Source: Struthidea cinerea (Eukaryota > Chordata > Aves > Passeriformes > Corcoracidae). From it: a DNA stretch of 64,000 bases. The stretch is taken from contig VZTI01000467.1 in the NCBI GenBank assembly GCA_013397865.1, positions 229,517-293,516 on the forward strand, given 5' to 3'. Each line of letters begins with the position of its first letter. Position 1 is the stretch's first letter. The translations under genes and the position numbers were made by a program. The notes below the pieces were generated by a model, which saw nothing but the letters and a program-made list of their open reading frames with translations, did no database searches and was not told the DNA's origin. Below are positions 36,959 through 49,400 of the stretch, in pieces.

Positions 36959-39900
36959 CTCTTTTTAATATAAAGTCAGCTTGAGATGCTTGTCTTTTAA
37001 AAACAATAGTTGCCAACATCTCTGACAGGGTCAATTGAAAATATGTAAATATGAGGAGGCAGCTCTACTGAAATGAATGAACAACTTGTTCCAACTGATG
37101 ATTTACTCTAGTATTTTGTTTTTAAAATTCTGTAAGCCTGCATGAAAATATGCTTATTTTTACAACCCAAAATAAACCTTTTTGCTGATGCCCTGCAGGC
37201 TCATAAACAGCTTAGAAGCAATTCTGAGAGCTGATGTTATTAGCAACTGGAACTCTGTTTTGATTGACTGGGAGTATTAAACCAAGAGCTCTCCACTGAA
37301 CCTTGTAGCATTACATCAGTAACTGTGAGTAAAAATGAGATCATGCACTCATCCTCGTGCAATCTGAGCTTTGTATTGTACCCGCTGCACACACACTTTC
37401 TAGTTTGGTTAGAATTGTCATCCTTTTGCTTTCATGGGAAGTGATTTCATTAATAGGTTTAATATACAGTAATGCTGCAGACTGTTTCCCATTGCCTTGT
37501 GGGTTTGGGCTTTTTTATTTGCTATGTGAACTGCGCAATGTGAAGTTAAGTCTATAATATAGTGAACAAGGAATGAAGATTGAGCATGTTTCTGATTTTA
37601 TTTATTTTATTTTAGAAAGATTTAACTGTCCTCTGATCCCTTCTTAGCATTCAGATTTGTTAGGGGGAGAGCAGGATGATTCAGTAATCATGACACAACA
37701 GGCTGACTTAAAGTCAGGGTTCAGTTCCTACTTCTGCCATCAGTGTTATTTTGATATTCTTAATCCTTATGCTCTCCCTTGTGTATATAGTGTGGATAGC
37801 AAGAGTTTCTTGTCTGAGGTGATTTTAGGGTAAATTGATTTATTTCTGTAATGTTTTGTTTGCACAGCATTTTGGTTCACAGATGAAACTGTAACAGGAA
37901 TTTAAAGGAGAAAAGTATGTAACAGCCTATGAAGGGTAAAAAGGTGTCAAACCATCATGTAGTTGTCACCTGTAAAAATAATACCCTTTACATTGTTTTT
38001 TCTCTTTTACATATGCTCAACATCCCCCTTTCCTGTGCCCAGTGCCTTCATTGCCTGGAGTTTTTCTGTTGTAATGCCTGTCAGGAAAGAGTGAAGTACT
38101 TGCCATAGCACATTTAGCTGACACCATGCCTTCATTCCTCTGGCATGATGATGTGCCTAAGTCTCCCACAGATGCAGCTACTCTCAGATTTAGAGTATTT
38201 CACACCACAGCAGCTCTGAGCAGACAGTAAAGAAGTGTAAATAGAGCATAAAAAATCCAGGCAGGATTACTTTTTGCCTTTATTTCTACCTGTTCAAAGG
38301 AGAGAGATGACACGACTAATGTGTCATATATACAATGGCAGTATTTTAGGTTGGAAGTGGTTGATTTATATTGAGAAGACTTGTAGAGAAGACATAGAGC
38401 TAACATTCTGAGATTTCTATCTGGTGTTAATTTTGGCTTTTTCAGTAATTAGGAGTGTTTGTGATCCTCTAAAGAAGTCAGTTTTAACACAATCAGCCAA
38501 CTTGATGAGTGATTATAACGTTGAAAAGCCATTTATTTTGCTCACAAAAGAGCAAGGATCAGTGAAAACTGTGTTTGCAATTTAGACAAAGTTTGACAAA
38601 CAGACCTCCTATCTTTAAACTTATTTGTAGCATGTGGTAATTTTTCCTGCGACTTTCAGAGAGGGTTTGGATCTTGAGGCTTTATGTTATAGCTTTGGGA
38701 TAATTTTGACAAAATGTGTACGTTTTGATTTGCAAAAAGAAACTTTGTTTTCCAGCTCCTTGCAATTCTAAAACTGAAGAGTTGCTGAGCACAAGACACG
38801 TGTTTGGCCCTCAAAGACCTTGGGGGGGATTAGGTAGAAATTCAAAGGCTCTGTATGAGCCAAACAATGTGCCTAAAAAATTTGGGAAATAGCCCTCACT
38901 AACACCTCAGGAATGGTGTAAGCAGAGGAACCTGACATCCAACAGGTGGTTGTATGTAAAGGCTGGTTTGATTTTTATTCACTGGTATGATGACTAAGGG
39001 ATCACTAGTTCACTAGTACTGGGGAAGACAGCAGGAAACCAACCTGTTTGAATCCTGTCCCATTTTCACTTCAGAGGCAACACCTGAGAGAGAGCTGTAG
39101 GACAGTGTCATTTGTTGCATGAGTCCATTGCTTCTTTCTTTTTAAGCTACAAAGCAGTATTAAAGATTTTTTCCACAAAGTATTGATTTTTTTACATTGG
39201 TTTTCAATATGTCCAGCCCCCAAGTAAATGCATGGGACACCACAATTTCAGCTTCCCAAAAGAAAAAAAAAATCTAATTTGCTGCTGAAATAATGCCTAA
39301 GGCTTTTAAGTGTTCTAGTAGTCATTTTCCATTCCAAACATATACTTTGGAATGTTGGTAAATCTGAGTTTGACATTGCAGAATGTGGGGTATGACCCAG
39401 CCTCTTCGGAGTAATAGTACTTAAATTTTTCTGTTGTCTGATTGATCTTTTTTTCTAAGTTCATATCAAGGGAAAATACCAAAACCCATATACTGTAGTT
39501 TATAATTCTCTTCCATACAACTGTTGTGTGCTCTCCTGGGTCTCTTAATTTTCATTCCCTCTTCTGTAATCTTACTGCTTTTTTTTTTCCCCCACCAGAT
39601 TAGAGAACAATATCTTGCTGTTCTTCTCTAAGTTCTCAAGGATAAGACTCCGACTTACAAAACCAGTGACTGCTCTTTTATTTTATGCCAAAAGCTACCC
39701 AAAATAACTTCCTGGCTGCCTTCATTGATAATGGTCTTGGTACAAATTTGATGCCAAGGGAATAGAAACTGAAACCAGGCAAGTTGTCATGCTTTCTAAA
39801 GCAAGTTTGTCCCACAGCATCAAAAAGATTTTTCACCAAAAAAGATCTTTAACTCCTAGTGCTTGATTCTATCTTCCTGTGCCTCAACAATTTCAATAAA

Positions 39901-42900
39901 TTCAATATTGGATTGCATCTGCTGTACAACAATAAAGCATAATGTAGACATTGATTTTTTTGCCCCCAAAGAGCTGTACTTCTCTCAAACACTTTATTTG
40001 GGAGTCCTCCATAATAGTCTTTTTTACTTCAGTTTCTTCTGTTTCTGGTACACCCATTTTTTTTTTCCTGCTTTTGCATAGTGTCTATGGCCATTTTTAA
40101 TACAGTAGAAGGAACTACATTATTTCTAAATTAATGTTCATCAAGGGTCATTTCTTAAGCTGACATTCTTGGAGGGACTTTGCTAGTGAATAGCATTTGA
40201 GGTTCAGGTAATTCCTCTGGTGATGAGCAAATGACTTGTATTTAACGAATGATACAGCTGGAGAAGCTGCAATAGTTACAGTCTTAACTGCCTACAGTGC
40301 CTTTTTTCTGGAGGCCATCTGATGGCAGCTTTATGTCAGAGGGAGTTCAGTGGTACTTACATCCAGTTCCTAGGCCCTGCAATGTATCACCGTGGGGTCG
40401 AGAGAAAACTTCTGCTGCTTTCAGTGTACGCAAGCACAATGTGATGGCTGGTGGCTGCCCCCTGAGATATCTCTGCTGGGAGGAAGGAACTCCCTCACAC
40501 AGGAGGGGCACAGACTGCATAGGTCAGTGACCTCTTTTCCTAGATTGTTTAGGAGTGCTACAAAGCATTGGTCAGCACTGTTCAGGGCTTAATATGTTAC
40601 TAACACAGTTAACTTTTCTTGTTCTTACAGCTGTTAGGTGGAAGCAGTTGCCACCACTGAGCTTTGTGCAGGGCTGCTGTCCCACCGTGGCTGCTGCCTG
40701 TGCTTCATTCCCTGCACTCTAGGGTGGAGGTTTTTTGATTGCATAAGAGCTCATAGTAACCTTTTGGAAAACTGTAGGGGTCTTCCATGGACCTGCTTCT
40801 ATCTTGCAGGGTTTGGAAAAAAAACCCCACTTCAGACTATTCCTGCAGTGAATGGGAGTAGAAAGCAGTCCTGAGGAGATGCAGGGCTTCACCAGTTCCA
40901 GGAGGAACTGAAATTCATGCATAAAACTAGAGAAAACTTTTAGGCATCTTTAACACTAAGGAGAATTCATTAACATTATTCATTTGGTGACCCTCTTTGG
41001 TACAATCAGAGAAAATGGACAACAAGGACATACAAGGAGGGGTGTTGGGTTTTATTTTATTTTCATGGAAGCAGAAGCATTAGGGCACCACTTTTTTTTT
41101 TTCTTTTAAGCCACTTCCAAAATATTTCCCAATCAAACTTTTGTTCTGTTGTTTTCTGCTTGATCAAAGAGGAAATCTGTCCTGTAACATTACCATTTTT
41201 ATTCTTAGGGGCTCTGATTAATTTGTTTTCATTTTTCAGACAGTAATATAAAGGTCTTTGGGTAAGAGAGGGATTTTTTTTCTTACTTGCATGCAGTACA
41301 GCCACTTGCTCAATAAAGCTATCCCAGTGGAAATAGGAATATCATCTAAAGTTTTTATTTTGAGGTTTCTTACTCCATAGTTTGTTTCTCCTAAAGATGA
41401 ATCTCTAATTAATGGTCAGTCAATGACATGCTGGTTTTGATTAGCATCTTGTATTCATCATCCTGAATAAGTCACCTGCTTGGTTAATGTCTATTAAGGA
41501 ATCCAGTATTTTAAATTTTTTAATTATTAAATGTATAGCCCAGTAACACAGCTCATCACAGTTATTTGTGTTTCTGTGTGTGCAGCTTCAGCTATTCGTT
41601 AAGTTAATCCCTTTGTCATCAAGTGGCATAGGAATTTTGGATGTGGAGTCAGTCTGCATATACTCCCTTACCCAAAAATAAGCAGCAGAAGCACTTGCAT
41701 ATGCAGGGTTCCTGGCAAAGGCCTGCTATTCTGCTCATGCAAAATAAACATATCATTTCCATAAGCACTCTAGGTATGCAGCTTCTACCCTGTTTGAGAT
41801 GCGTGGCATTTTAATATGAAGAGGCATAAATCAATCTTCACTTTAAGGAGTATGCCTCTCTTCCTGATACATACTTTTTGGGTGTGCTCATTATGACATG
41901 CAACAGGTTATATACTACACTATAAATAGGAATGTTTTGCACCAGAACATGGCACTAGACCAAAACTAATCTATTTGAAAGGTAACCAGGAGACCTGTTA
42001 GCATTAGACTGAGTGGATGGTCTGCTCTAAGAGGAAAGGAAGGAGAATGCCTGGATTTCACTTACAAACAGCAGAAGTCAACTATTTGTGTCAGCATTTC
42101 AAACCTTGTTCTTTTTTAAAGGAGTAAACTAGAGAAGAACAATGGCTCTGGAAACTGATATGAGAATCACCAGCAGAACACTAGCTATTGTAATGTGCAC
42201 AACTATAATTAACTTCAGAGGCAATGAATTCTATGCATCAGCTGGCAGCAGGACAGGAACTTTGCCTTTTAGAATAAAATAATAGCAGAGAGGTGGGCTT
42301 TCTAGTCACATTTCTAATGTGGTTAGAGCCCCTTCCATTTCTCTGTGTTCCATAACCCTTTCTTATCTTTATATACTACTTTAATTGTCGTTAGGCACAC
42401 CTCAGGAAGCATGTTTTTAATAAAACTGCTACACATACCTTCCTTTCCCCTTGCCCTGTGTATTTTCTAGCCCCAGCACTAGGAATTTTTGCCACTTGCC
42501 TTTTACCAGTTGATTGCTGATTTCTTATGTAAGTGTAATCAGGCATGATAAAACTGGTAATTACCAGTAACCCCCTTCTTCCATTCTGAGATGTTTCTAT
42601 CTCAAGGATTCACTGCTGTGTCTTGTAGCTTTTCCAAAAGTGTGTGTGCATACATATGTACATATTTTGTTATAGTTTTAAAATAAAATATGGTCACCCA
42701 TATTTTAAATTGATATATTGCAAGTTGTACTTGAATCCATGAAAAATCCTATTTTAAAAAGTTTATTTTTCTTGTTGTTGCTTTAGTCAGTCTGATTATT
42801 TCCTCTGTCTAGTGAGATCTGAAAATAACTTCTTTTTTTACACTCAATTCAAAACTTGGGATTAGTTGAAGGTCACAGTTAAAACTTCTGAATTTCTCTC

Positions 42901-42960
42901 ACACTTTTTCCTGTGATACAAATTTCCTCTCGAATGTGTCTTTTAGTATTTTTTAGAAGT

Positions 42961-43040
42961 ACTGTGGTGAATTTTCTTCTTGATGCTGAATTTAATCTCC
43001 ACTGTGGCGAATTTTCTTCTTTATGCTGAATTTAATCTCT
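42961..43040 (+). repeat. Tandem duplication of a 40-bp unit
   Basis: Two adjacent 40-base units beginning ACTGTGG(T/C)GAATTTTC and ending AATTTAATCTC(C/T), with three mismatches. It lies about 150 bp left of a CR1 3' end. No coding potential is seen. Confidence 0.95.
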
Positions 43041-43187
43041 TTAGTAACTAAAATTTTAACATACTTCACAGTTGCATTCAACTTTTTGAATATCAAAATT
43101 ACTTCCTCGATAATTTCCCTATGTTTCCAGCATATCTGTATTAGAGACAATAATGAAAATTCTACATAACTTCACTGACACATGTAT

Positions 43188-43450
43188 AGAATCATAAAAT
43201 ATCTCAAGTTGAAAGTGACCCATAAAGATCATAAAATCCAGCTCCCTGCTCCTCAGAGGACTGCCTAAAAGTAAACCATATGACTAAGAGTGTCATTCAG
43301 GAACTCCTTGAACTCTGGCAGGATTGGGGCTGTGACCACTTTCCTGAGGAGCCTGTTCCAGGGATCAACCCTCCTCTCAGTGAAAAACCTTTCTAAATGT
43401 CCCGTCTGAACTCCCCCTGACACAGCTTCCTTCCATTAGGATGTGTTTGG
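43188..43450 (-). mobile_element. CR1 LINE 3' end fragment
   Basis: The plus strand opens AGAATCATAAAATATCTCAAG, the reverse complement of a CR1 3' terminus. It continues through the conserved segments GGAACTCCTTGAACTCTGGC and GAGCCTGTTCCAGGGATC, then TCTCAGTGAAAAACC, which correspond to the antisense of the ORF2 C-terminus and 3' UTR. Similarity is lost near 43450, so the copy is strongly 5'-truncated. Confidence 0.88.
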
Positions 43451-46400
43451 ACAACTGAAGGACCATCATCACATCTTTAAACCTTTGTTCACTTTCCAAT
43501 TGCCTTTGTGCATTTTCCTTATGCATGGCCAAACTTTGCAGGTCTTTCTCCTGCAAATAAAAATCTCAGTTTTAAATTTACTGTTTAAATTCAGTCTTTT
43601 ACCTGTTTCAGTGACTTAAAATTCTGAAACATCTGATATTGCTTATGTGTTTCATACTTTTGAAAATTAATTGGATAGAGAAGCTCTCAGCTTCAGGGAT
43701 GTTTGGATTTTGGTGGGGCATTTTTTATATATATATTTAGATATCATATGAGAGTGTTTGAGCAGGCTTGACATCTCTCTTCCATTTATGTACAGGTGTA
43801 CTCTATACAGACATAAGAATAAGCCTGTTTTTTACAGACTAGTTAAAAGGTGTCCTTTATAATTTTTCTCATTTCTGTGTTGAAGTGTGCCTAATCTGAA
43901 ATTAATTTTATGTCTCAAACTTGTTCTGTGTCCAGATTTAAAAAGAAAATTTTTAATTTTTTTTTTCTATGCAATTTTCAAATGAAAGACAAATCAGCAG
44001 GAGGCACGTTCTTTGAAAGTGCACAGAGGGGTCAAGAGATCACCATGTCTTTGCTTGTCCTGCAGAGGTTAAGGCAGCTTCCTAACCTTTTCTGGGTGAC
44101 ATTTCAACAGTGACACTCAAGAAGCAGACCCTACTGTTTGAAGTAGCTTCTCAGGTTGCAAAAATTTACTGACCTAATCCAACAGCTGGCTGTCATCTAA
44201 AATGGTAATCCTGTTTATTCCTCCATCCAAAGCTGGCTATCTGGGCTTGTCTTCTCTCTTGCTTTGACTCTGCTGCTTACTGGTCAGCCAGAATGCTTTG
44301 CCAGCAAAACAGACAATGATGGCTTTTATTCTTTCCTCAAAAAACAAACCAAAAAATTGTTTCTTGCCAACTTACTGAGGTAAAATGTCCAGTCACTGGC
44401 TCAGACAAATGCCTGTGTCAGTGGTGAGGAGGCAGAGTAACAGCTGGCAGGTAGGTTGGTCTATCCCCCTTTGGACTGCAGCATTTCCTAAGACTTGAAC
44501 TCAGAAGATTCTGTCCTGCTTGGAAAGGGCTGATGTCTCCCAAAAGAGACCTTTAACATTTGTTGTCTTTTACCTGCTGCTTGTCCTCCTGCTAGCTTGA
44601 TGTACCAAACCTTACATTCTGATTTGCAGTACATCCTTGAGATGGATACTGGTAATATTTCTGAGCCAGCTACCATAATTCAAGAGAGCCCGTCTTGAGC
44701 CAGATTTCTTCAGATGCAAGTTGAGAACCGCCCTCTTTGCGCCTTAATTATGCAGAATTCCTTGGGGCTTCAGCGGGAGTTTTGACTGTACAAGTGACGC
44801 TGAATAAGGTCTCTAGTTTACAGGACTAATTACCCCCGTGCTTTGACTTGGCTCAAAGAGTGCAATTACTGCAGGAGAAAATAGTACTGGAAGAAACCAT
44901 CTCAAGGCAAAATTGGTTTAATTAATATCTTTATAAATTAAAGCTAGTGAATCTTTGCTCTGTTCCTTACTATGCTTTTTACACTATCCCAAGACAAAAT
45001 TTGTATCCAAACTGGTGTGAAAAAGATGAAAAGAATCTGTGCTTTATGCTGCAACATTTGCTTCTGTGTTTTTTGTTCACAAATGTTATCTGTAGCTGCC
45101 AACGACTGCTGTCATGAGGCGCTTTTTTTAGTGTTACATGTTGGCTTTCCCAGTAGACTTTTGCTTTTGGTTTTCCCAGAAGGTTTCAGTGTCTTTTCTA
45201 GCATCACTAGCAATAAAAAGATCTCCCAGAAGGACAGATTTTACTTCCAGCTGGGTTCTACAAGTGACTTGAAAAGTCTTAATAACTCGTGCAGAAAGTG
45301 GCTTATATTCCCAGGGAATTACTTAAATTACTCCTTTTCTTACTTCAACTCCGAGTTCAAACAGGATTCATATGACACCCACACCACAAATTCTGTCTTT
45401 AATTCATAGGCCAAAATGACATCAAAGAGGAATGAAAAGCCCCTCTACTGTCCTCACCAGCTGTGCGGTGAGCTTTTAGCTCAGGGGAGCTGTGATACCC
45501 AAAAGCCTTCTAAGAGGCCACTTGTTCAGCAGCTCTTTCAGCTGCCTGCAGGAGCAGCCTGCAGAGCAGTACTGCTGGATGCTGGAGAAGTCCCATTATG
45601 ATAAATTATGCATGATAGTGGTACCTGCTGCTCCCATATCCGATGCACTTTGAATTCAGCTCAGGTTTATTTGAGGGACTCAGTACCTCTTGCAAACTGC
45701 ACTTTCATAAATTATTTCTAATTAAAAATTGCTTAATGTTCAGTGGTGCTTAGAACCACAATTCCCGTCAAAGTTGGAGAGTATGCTTACAGCATTAAGT
45801 ACATCTTCCAGCAAACCTTGTGGATCAGGTACCAGATTCTGATTTAATTCCTGTATGTTTTTTGCCTTTGTGAGTAGGCATGGTGGTGTAAGAAATATAT
45901 TTTGTTTTCAATTATTGTAATACTTTGTTTTTTAAAAGTATTAAATGTGCTATCTTTTTGTGTGGTTAGTAAATGCTGTTTTTCTCGTTTCAACTGAAGT
46001 AGGGCCAAGTAGCTCCTATAAAGGACTCACATTGGAGTAACTGTGGAAAGTGTCCTTATTGTACTTCATCAGATAAATGTTGGAAACTGAAGAAGGTAAC
46101 AAAGCTAGTGATCTTTATGTTTAGAATTTTCAAGAATAGGATCTTTACCAAATGCTTATTTTTCCTCTTTTTCCTTCTTAAAAAAAAATGCAAGCTGTAA
46201 ATTCTGATCCATTTCCTTACCCCTTCAATTCTCCCCCTAGATATCAGTGATAACTCTTCGTATCTTTAAAAAATGCAAAATTTATTTTGTCTTTTTGGGC
46301 TTTTTCCACTCAAAACTCAGGATAGGAGGAGATTCTTTGTGGATCATGTCTTCTTCATTTTAGTCTTAGAAAACTGGCCTTTTGCACCATGTTTGACATA

Positions 46401-49400
46401 GACCTCTCACAATAGAAAAAATATGATTTTGACATATGGAGTATCTAGATACCTGATAAGTTATACTAATTTTACTGGTTTGATTCAGTTTAGATAAAAA
46501 ACTATGCTCCCTGAAGAAAATAAAATGTGTTGCCTAGTGCAACTGACTTCTGCAAATTGGGAACAAACACATACAATTTGAATTTTCCCTTGCTTATTTT
46601 TATTTTACTTTGTCTGTCCAACCTGTTGCTATTGAACAGTGGAGGAAATAGAAGTGATGGCCATGATGTGTCAGTGGTTGATAAGTGAAATGTTTTTCTA
46701 AAGGCTGTTCGACTCCACACTGTTTTTCTGGTCAGTTGTTCCTGTCATTTAAATTATGATTACAGTAGTTGTTAAAAAAATCCCCCCTGATACTGCTGCT
46801 TCCTTGATATATTTAACTTGATTTATTCAAGTCAGGATGCTTTGAGGGACAATTACAGCTCCCCTTAGCATTTTAAATAATGTGAAAATGTATTCGTTGT
46901 CTTCAGTGAACTCGTTCCCAACTAGAATTTCCACCTGTCTCGGGGTGTCAATTGCAGTTAGTTATTGAGGAATACTCTACAAATTCATTTTAAGTGGCCT
47001 TTTCTCTTTTTGAGCCTGATAAAAAGCTGATGGATCTTCACCACCAGGACCAAACACAAGGATTTATTTTTTCAGTTTTGGTTTGGTTTGGTTTTTTCCA
47101 TCTCACGTCTGTGTGTTTTGGCACAACATGGGATAGAAAAAGCAGCATGAAAGAGTCAGTCTGCGTGCATCTGCATTGCTGGCAACACAAGGGCAGGCTC
47201 TGGCTGGCTGGCTGGGGGATGCTGCTGCTATTTTACCTCATTCCCCAAGGCTTCTAATTTCCATTTCTCTCAGGTACCACAGGGAAAATGAAACACTTTT
47301 AAGATTTTTTTTTTTTGTCCGAACATCAATGCATTTCCCTTTTCAAATAGAAAGCATGTGACTCTTGGTTTAGGGAAAAGTAGCTCGGTCTGTGGTAAGG
47401 GGTTGTTTGGCAGGACATGGGGTACCTCACCTCAGGTTTTCTCTGTGCTCAATTCAAAATAGTTTTGCATTCTGTATCACTCACTGAGACAGAGTTCAGA
47501 CACTTCAACCTGGGCTTCCCACTTCCTAGCCTATGATATTTGTCTTAGTTTGCTTTTCTTGTTCCTAAAAAATAATTTCACTGAGAGCATTCTCAAAATG
47601 GAAGTGTCTGCGCGAAACATGTTGAGTTTGATGAGTTAGCACATATTTAACAGACTGTACAGATCAATCTTAGTGCCTAAAGTTGGCAGGAGAGAGAAAA
47701 TGCATAAAAATAGTTGCAAAGAGAGTACAATGGAGTGAATGCTGAACAGGGACTTTTGCAGACAGTGAGGGAGGCGCTGTTTATTTTGCGCCAGCTCATG
47801 CTTTGTTAATTCAGTTACTGGCAACTTGTCTGGGATTTGAGTCTCTCCATTTTGACTCATGAAAACTTAATTTTGCATAACAAAAATGCAGGATGGTGAG
47901 TATGTGTTTCCAATTTGAGAAGGCTGTTGAGGACGATCCAGTTCTGTGCTAATGGAAGTCCTGCTGCTACTGTTGTGTAGTGGGAAAAGCAAGACTTGAA
48001 GGGTTGCACAGATAAGAGCTCCACTTAGCATTACATAGGGGATAGCATTTCAGCTAATGTGCCAGGCTCACTTCCTGCCAATTCCCACTCCCGTTCTTGG
48101 TTTGTTCTCCCATTTCCCCTCTTGGTATACAAGGGAAGGCTTCAGAGACTTTTATTGATAGTGACTGTGGTCTAAGCCCACTCCTTAGCCTTCCTTGCTC
48201 TTGGTTACCTTGCGCTGGTACTGGCATGCATAAACTAGAAAATAGGATATTCTATTGGCTCATGAATATTACTGGATTCCCTGGAATCCTTGCCTCTAAG
48301 GAGGGGGGAAAACAGTGATATTGCAGCATTCCCAAAATTTAATATTTTTATGTACGAGTCTTGCATATGTTGCTGAACTGGTGGGGTTTTTCTTCTTCTT
48401 TAATATACTCAAACCATGTTATGAGTTGGTGTATTTTTGAGGCCTTTTTCTAAGCTTAGTTCTGAATTTCCTGCTATTGGGCCAACTTCTATAAAATGGA
48501 GAGTTTCAAAATCAGGTAATTACTATGCAAAACAGTGCTCTGTCATAAAATGTGTCTCTGTTTTAAATGGTGTATGGGTAGAAAAAGGGGGGAACTTTTG
48601 TAATCTGGCCCTTACATGTTTTTAAAAAGCACTGTGTGTGTTTATTTGAGCCAGTAATATTTAAATAAATTTTAAATGCATGCAGAAAAATCCTGTAAAA
48701 AATAACAGTTGGATTCTAAATTGTGGGAGAACAGCTTGAGAGATGCTACTCTCTGAGGGCTGTTTTGCAATTCCAGTTTTGAATGTCACAGTTTTGTTTT
48801 TAATTTTGGGACTCTATGTGGAACCTCCAGGACTTTCACCTTTTCACTTTCCAGCTACCGTGATTGTTTTCGCGTGTTTGTTTACCTTTTTGGTGGCATT
48901 GGCTTGCCCACTCACTGCTACAGAGCTAATCAAGCAGTCTGCTCGGCAAACACTCTGCGGTGTTTGTTCCTTCGGTGTGGCTTTCCTCCTTTGCACTGAC
49001 CAGTGTGCAGTGGATTGCTAGCAGTCCATTTCCTTCTGCTGCTCGTTCTGTGGTTATAACCACCTTGGGCTTCATTCATTGTTTTTGTCACAAATGATGC
49101 TGCAACTTCTGTGAAATGGTTAGAAACCTGTCTGAAGTATGTAAGAAATGAGAAATTATTAACTTGATGCTGTTCTCTGCTGGCTTCTGTTGCACTTGCT
49201 GTTCTGATTTCACTGGCCACCACCGTTTCTGTTTTACTTACATAAGTTCCAAGTTTTTACTTTTTGTGTATTTTTTGTAATTTTCTCAAGCACTTCTTAG
49301 AATAATACTCCTGACCATCTACACCATCAAAATGTGATCATACATGTGTCCACTAATCCCTAGTGGATATTAGCTTTGTGAATCATTTCAGGCACTCAGT

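Larger units (their letters stand above)
28271..42960. other. Long unique-looking noncoding DNA
   Basis: About 14.7 kb with no recognised LINE, LTR or gene. Small items include an inverted repeat (30426-30435 with 30463-30472), a T run near 30522-30536, a T-rich stretch at 31978-32020 and a G-rich tract at 36930-36958. Stretches at 28900-29090 and 35690-35960 are AT-rich with homeodomain-like motifs and have a conserved-noncoding look, by impression only. No open frame exceeds about 100 codons. Confidence 0.5.

Noticed and set aside
44972..45409. 145-codon plus-strand open frame
   Set aside because: No recognisable domain, cysteine- and serine-rich by chance, and no splice or promoter context.
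48743..49021. 92-codon hydrophobic open frame resembling a membrane protein
   Set aside because: Hydrophobicity follows from T-rich composition. No family match is recognised and there is no conserved start context.
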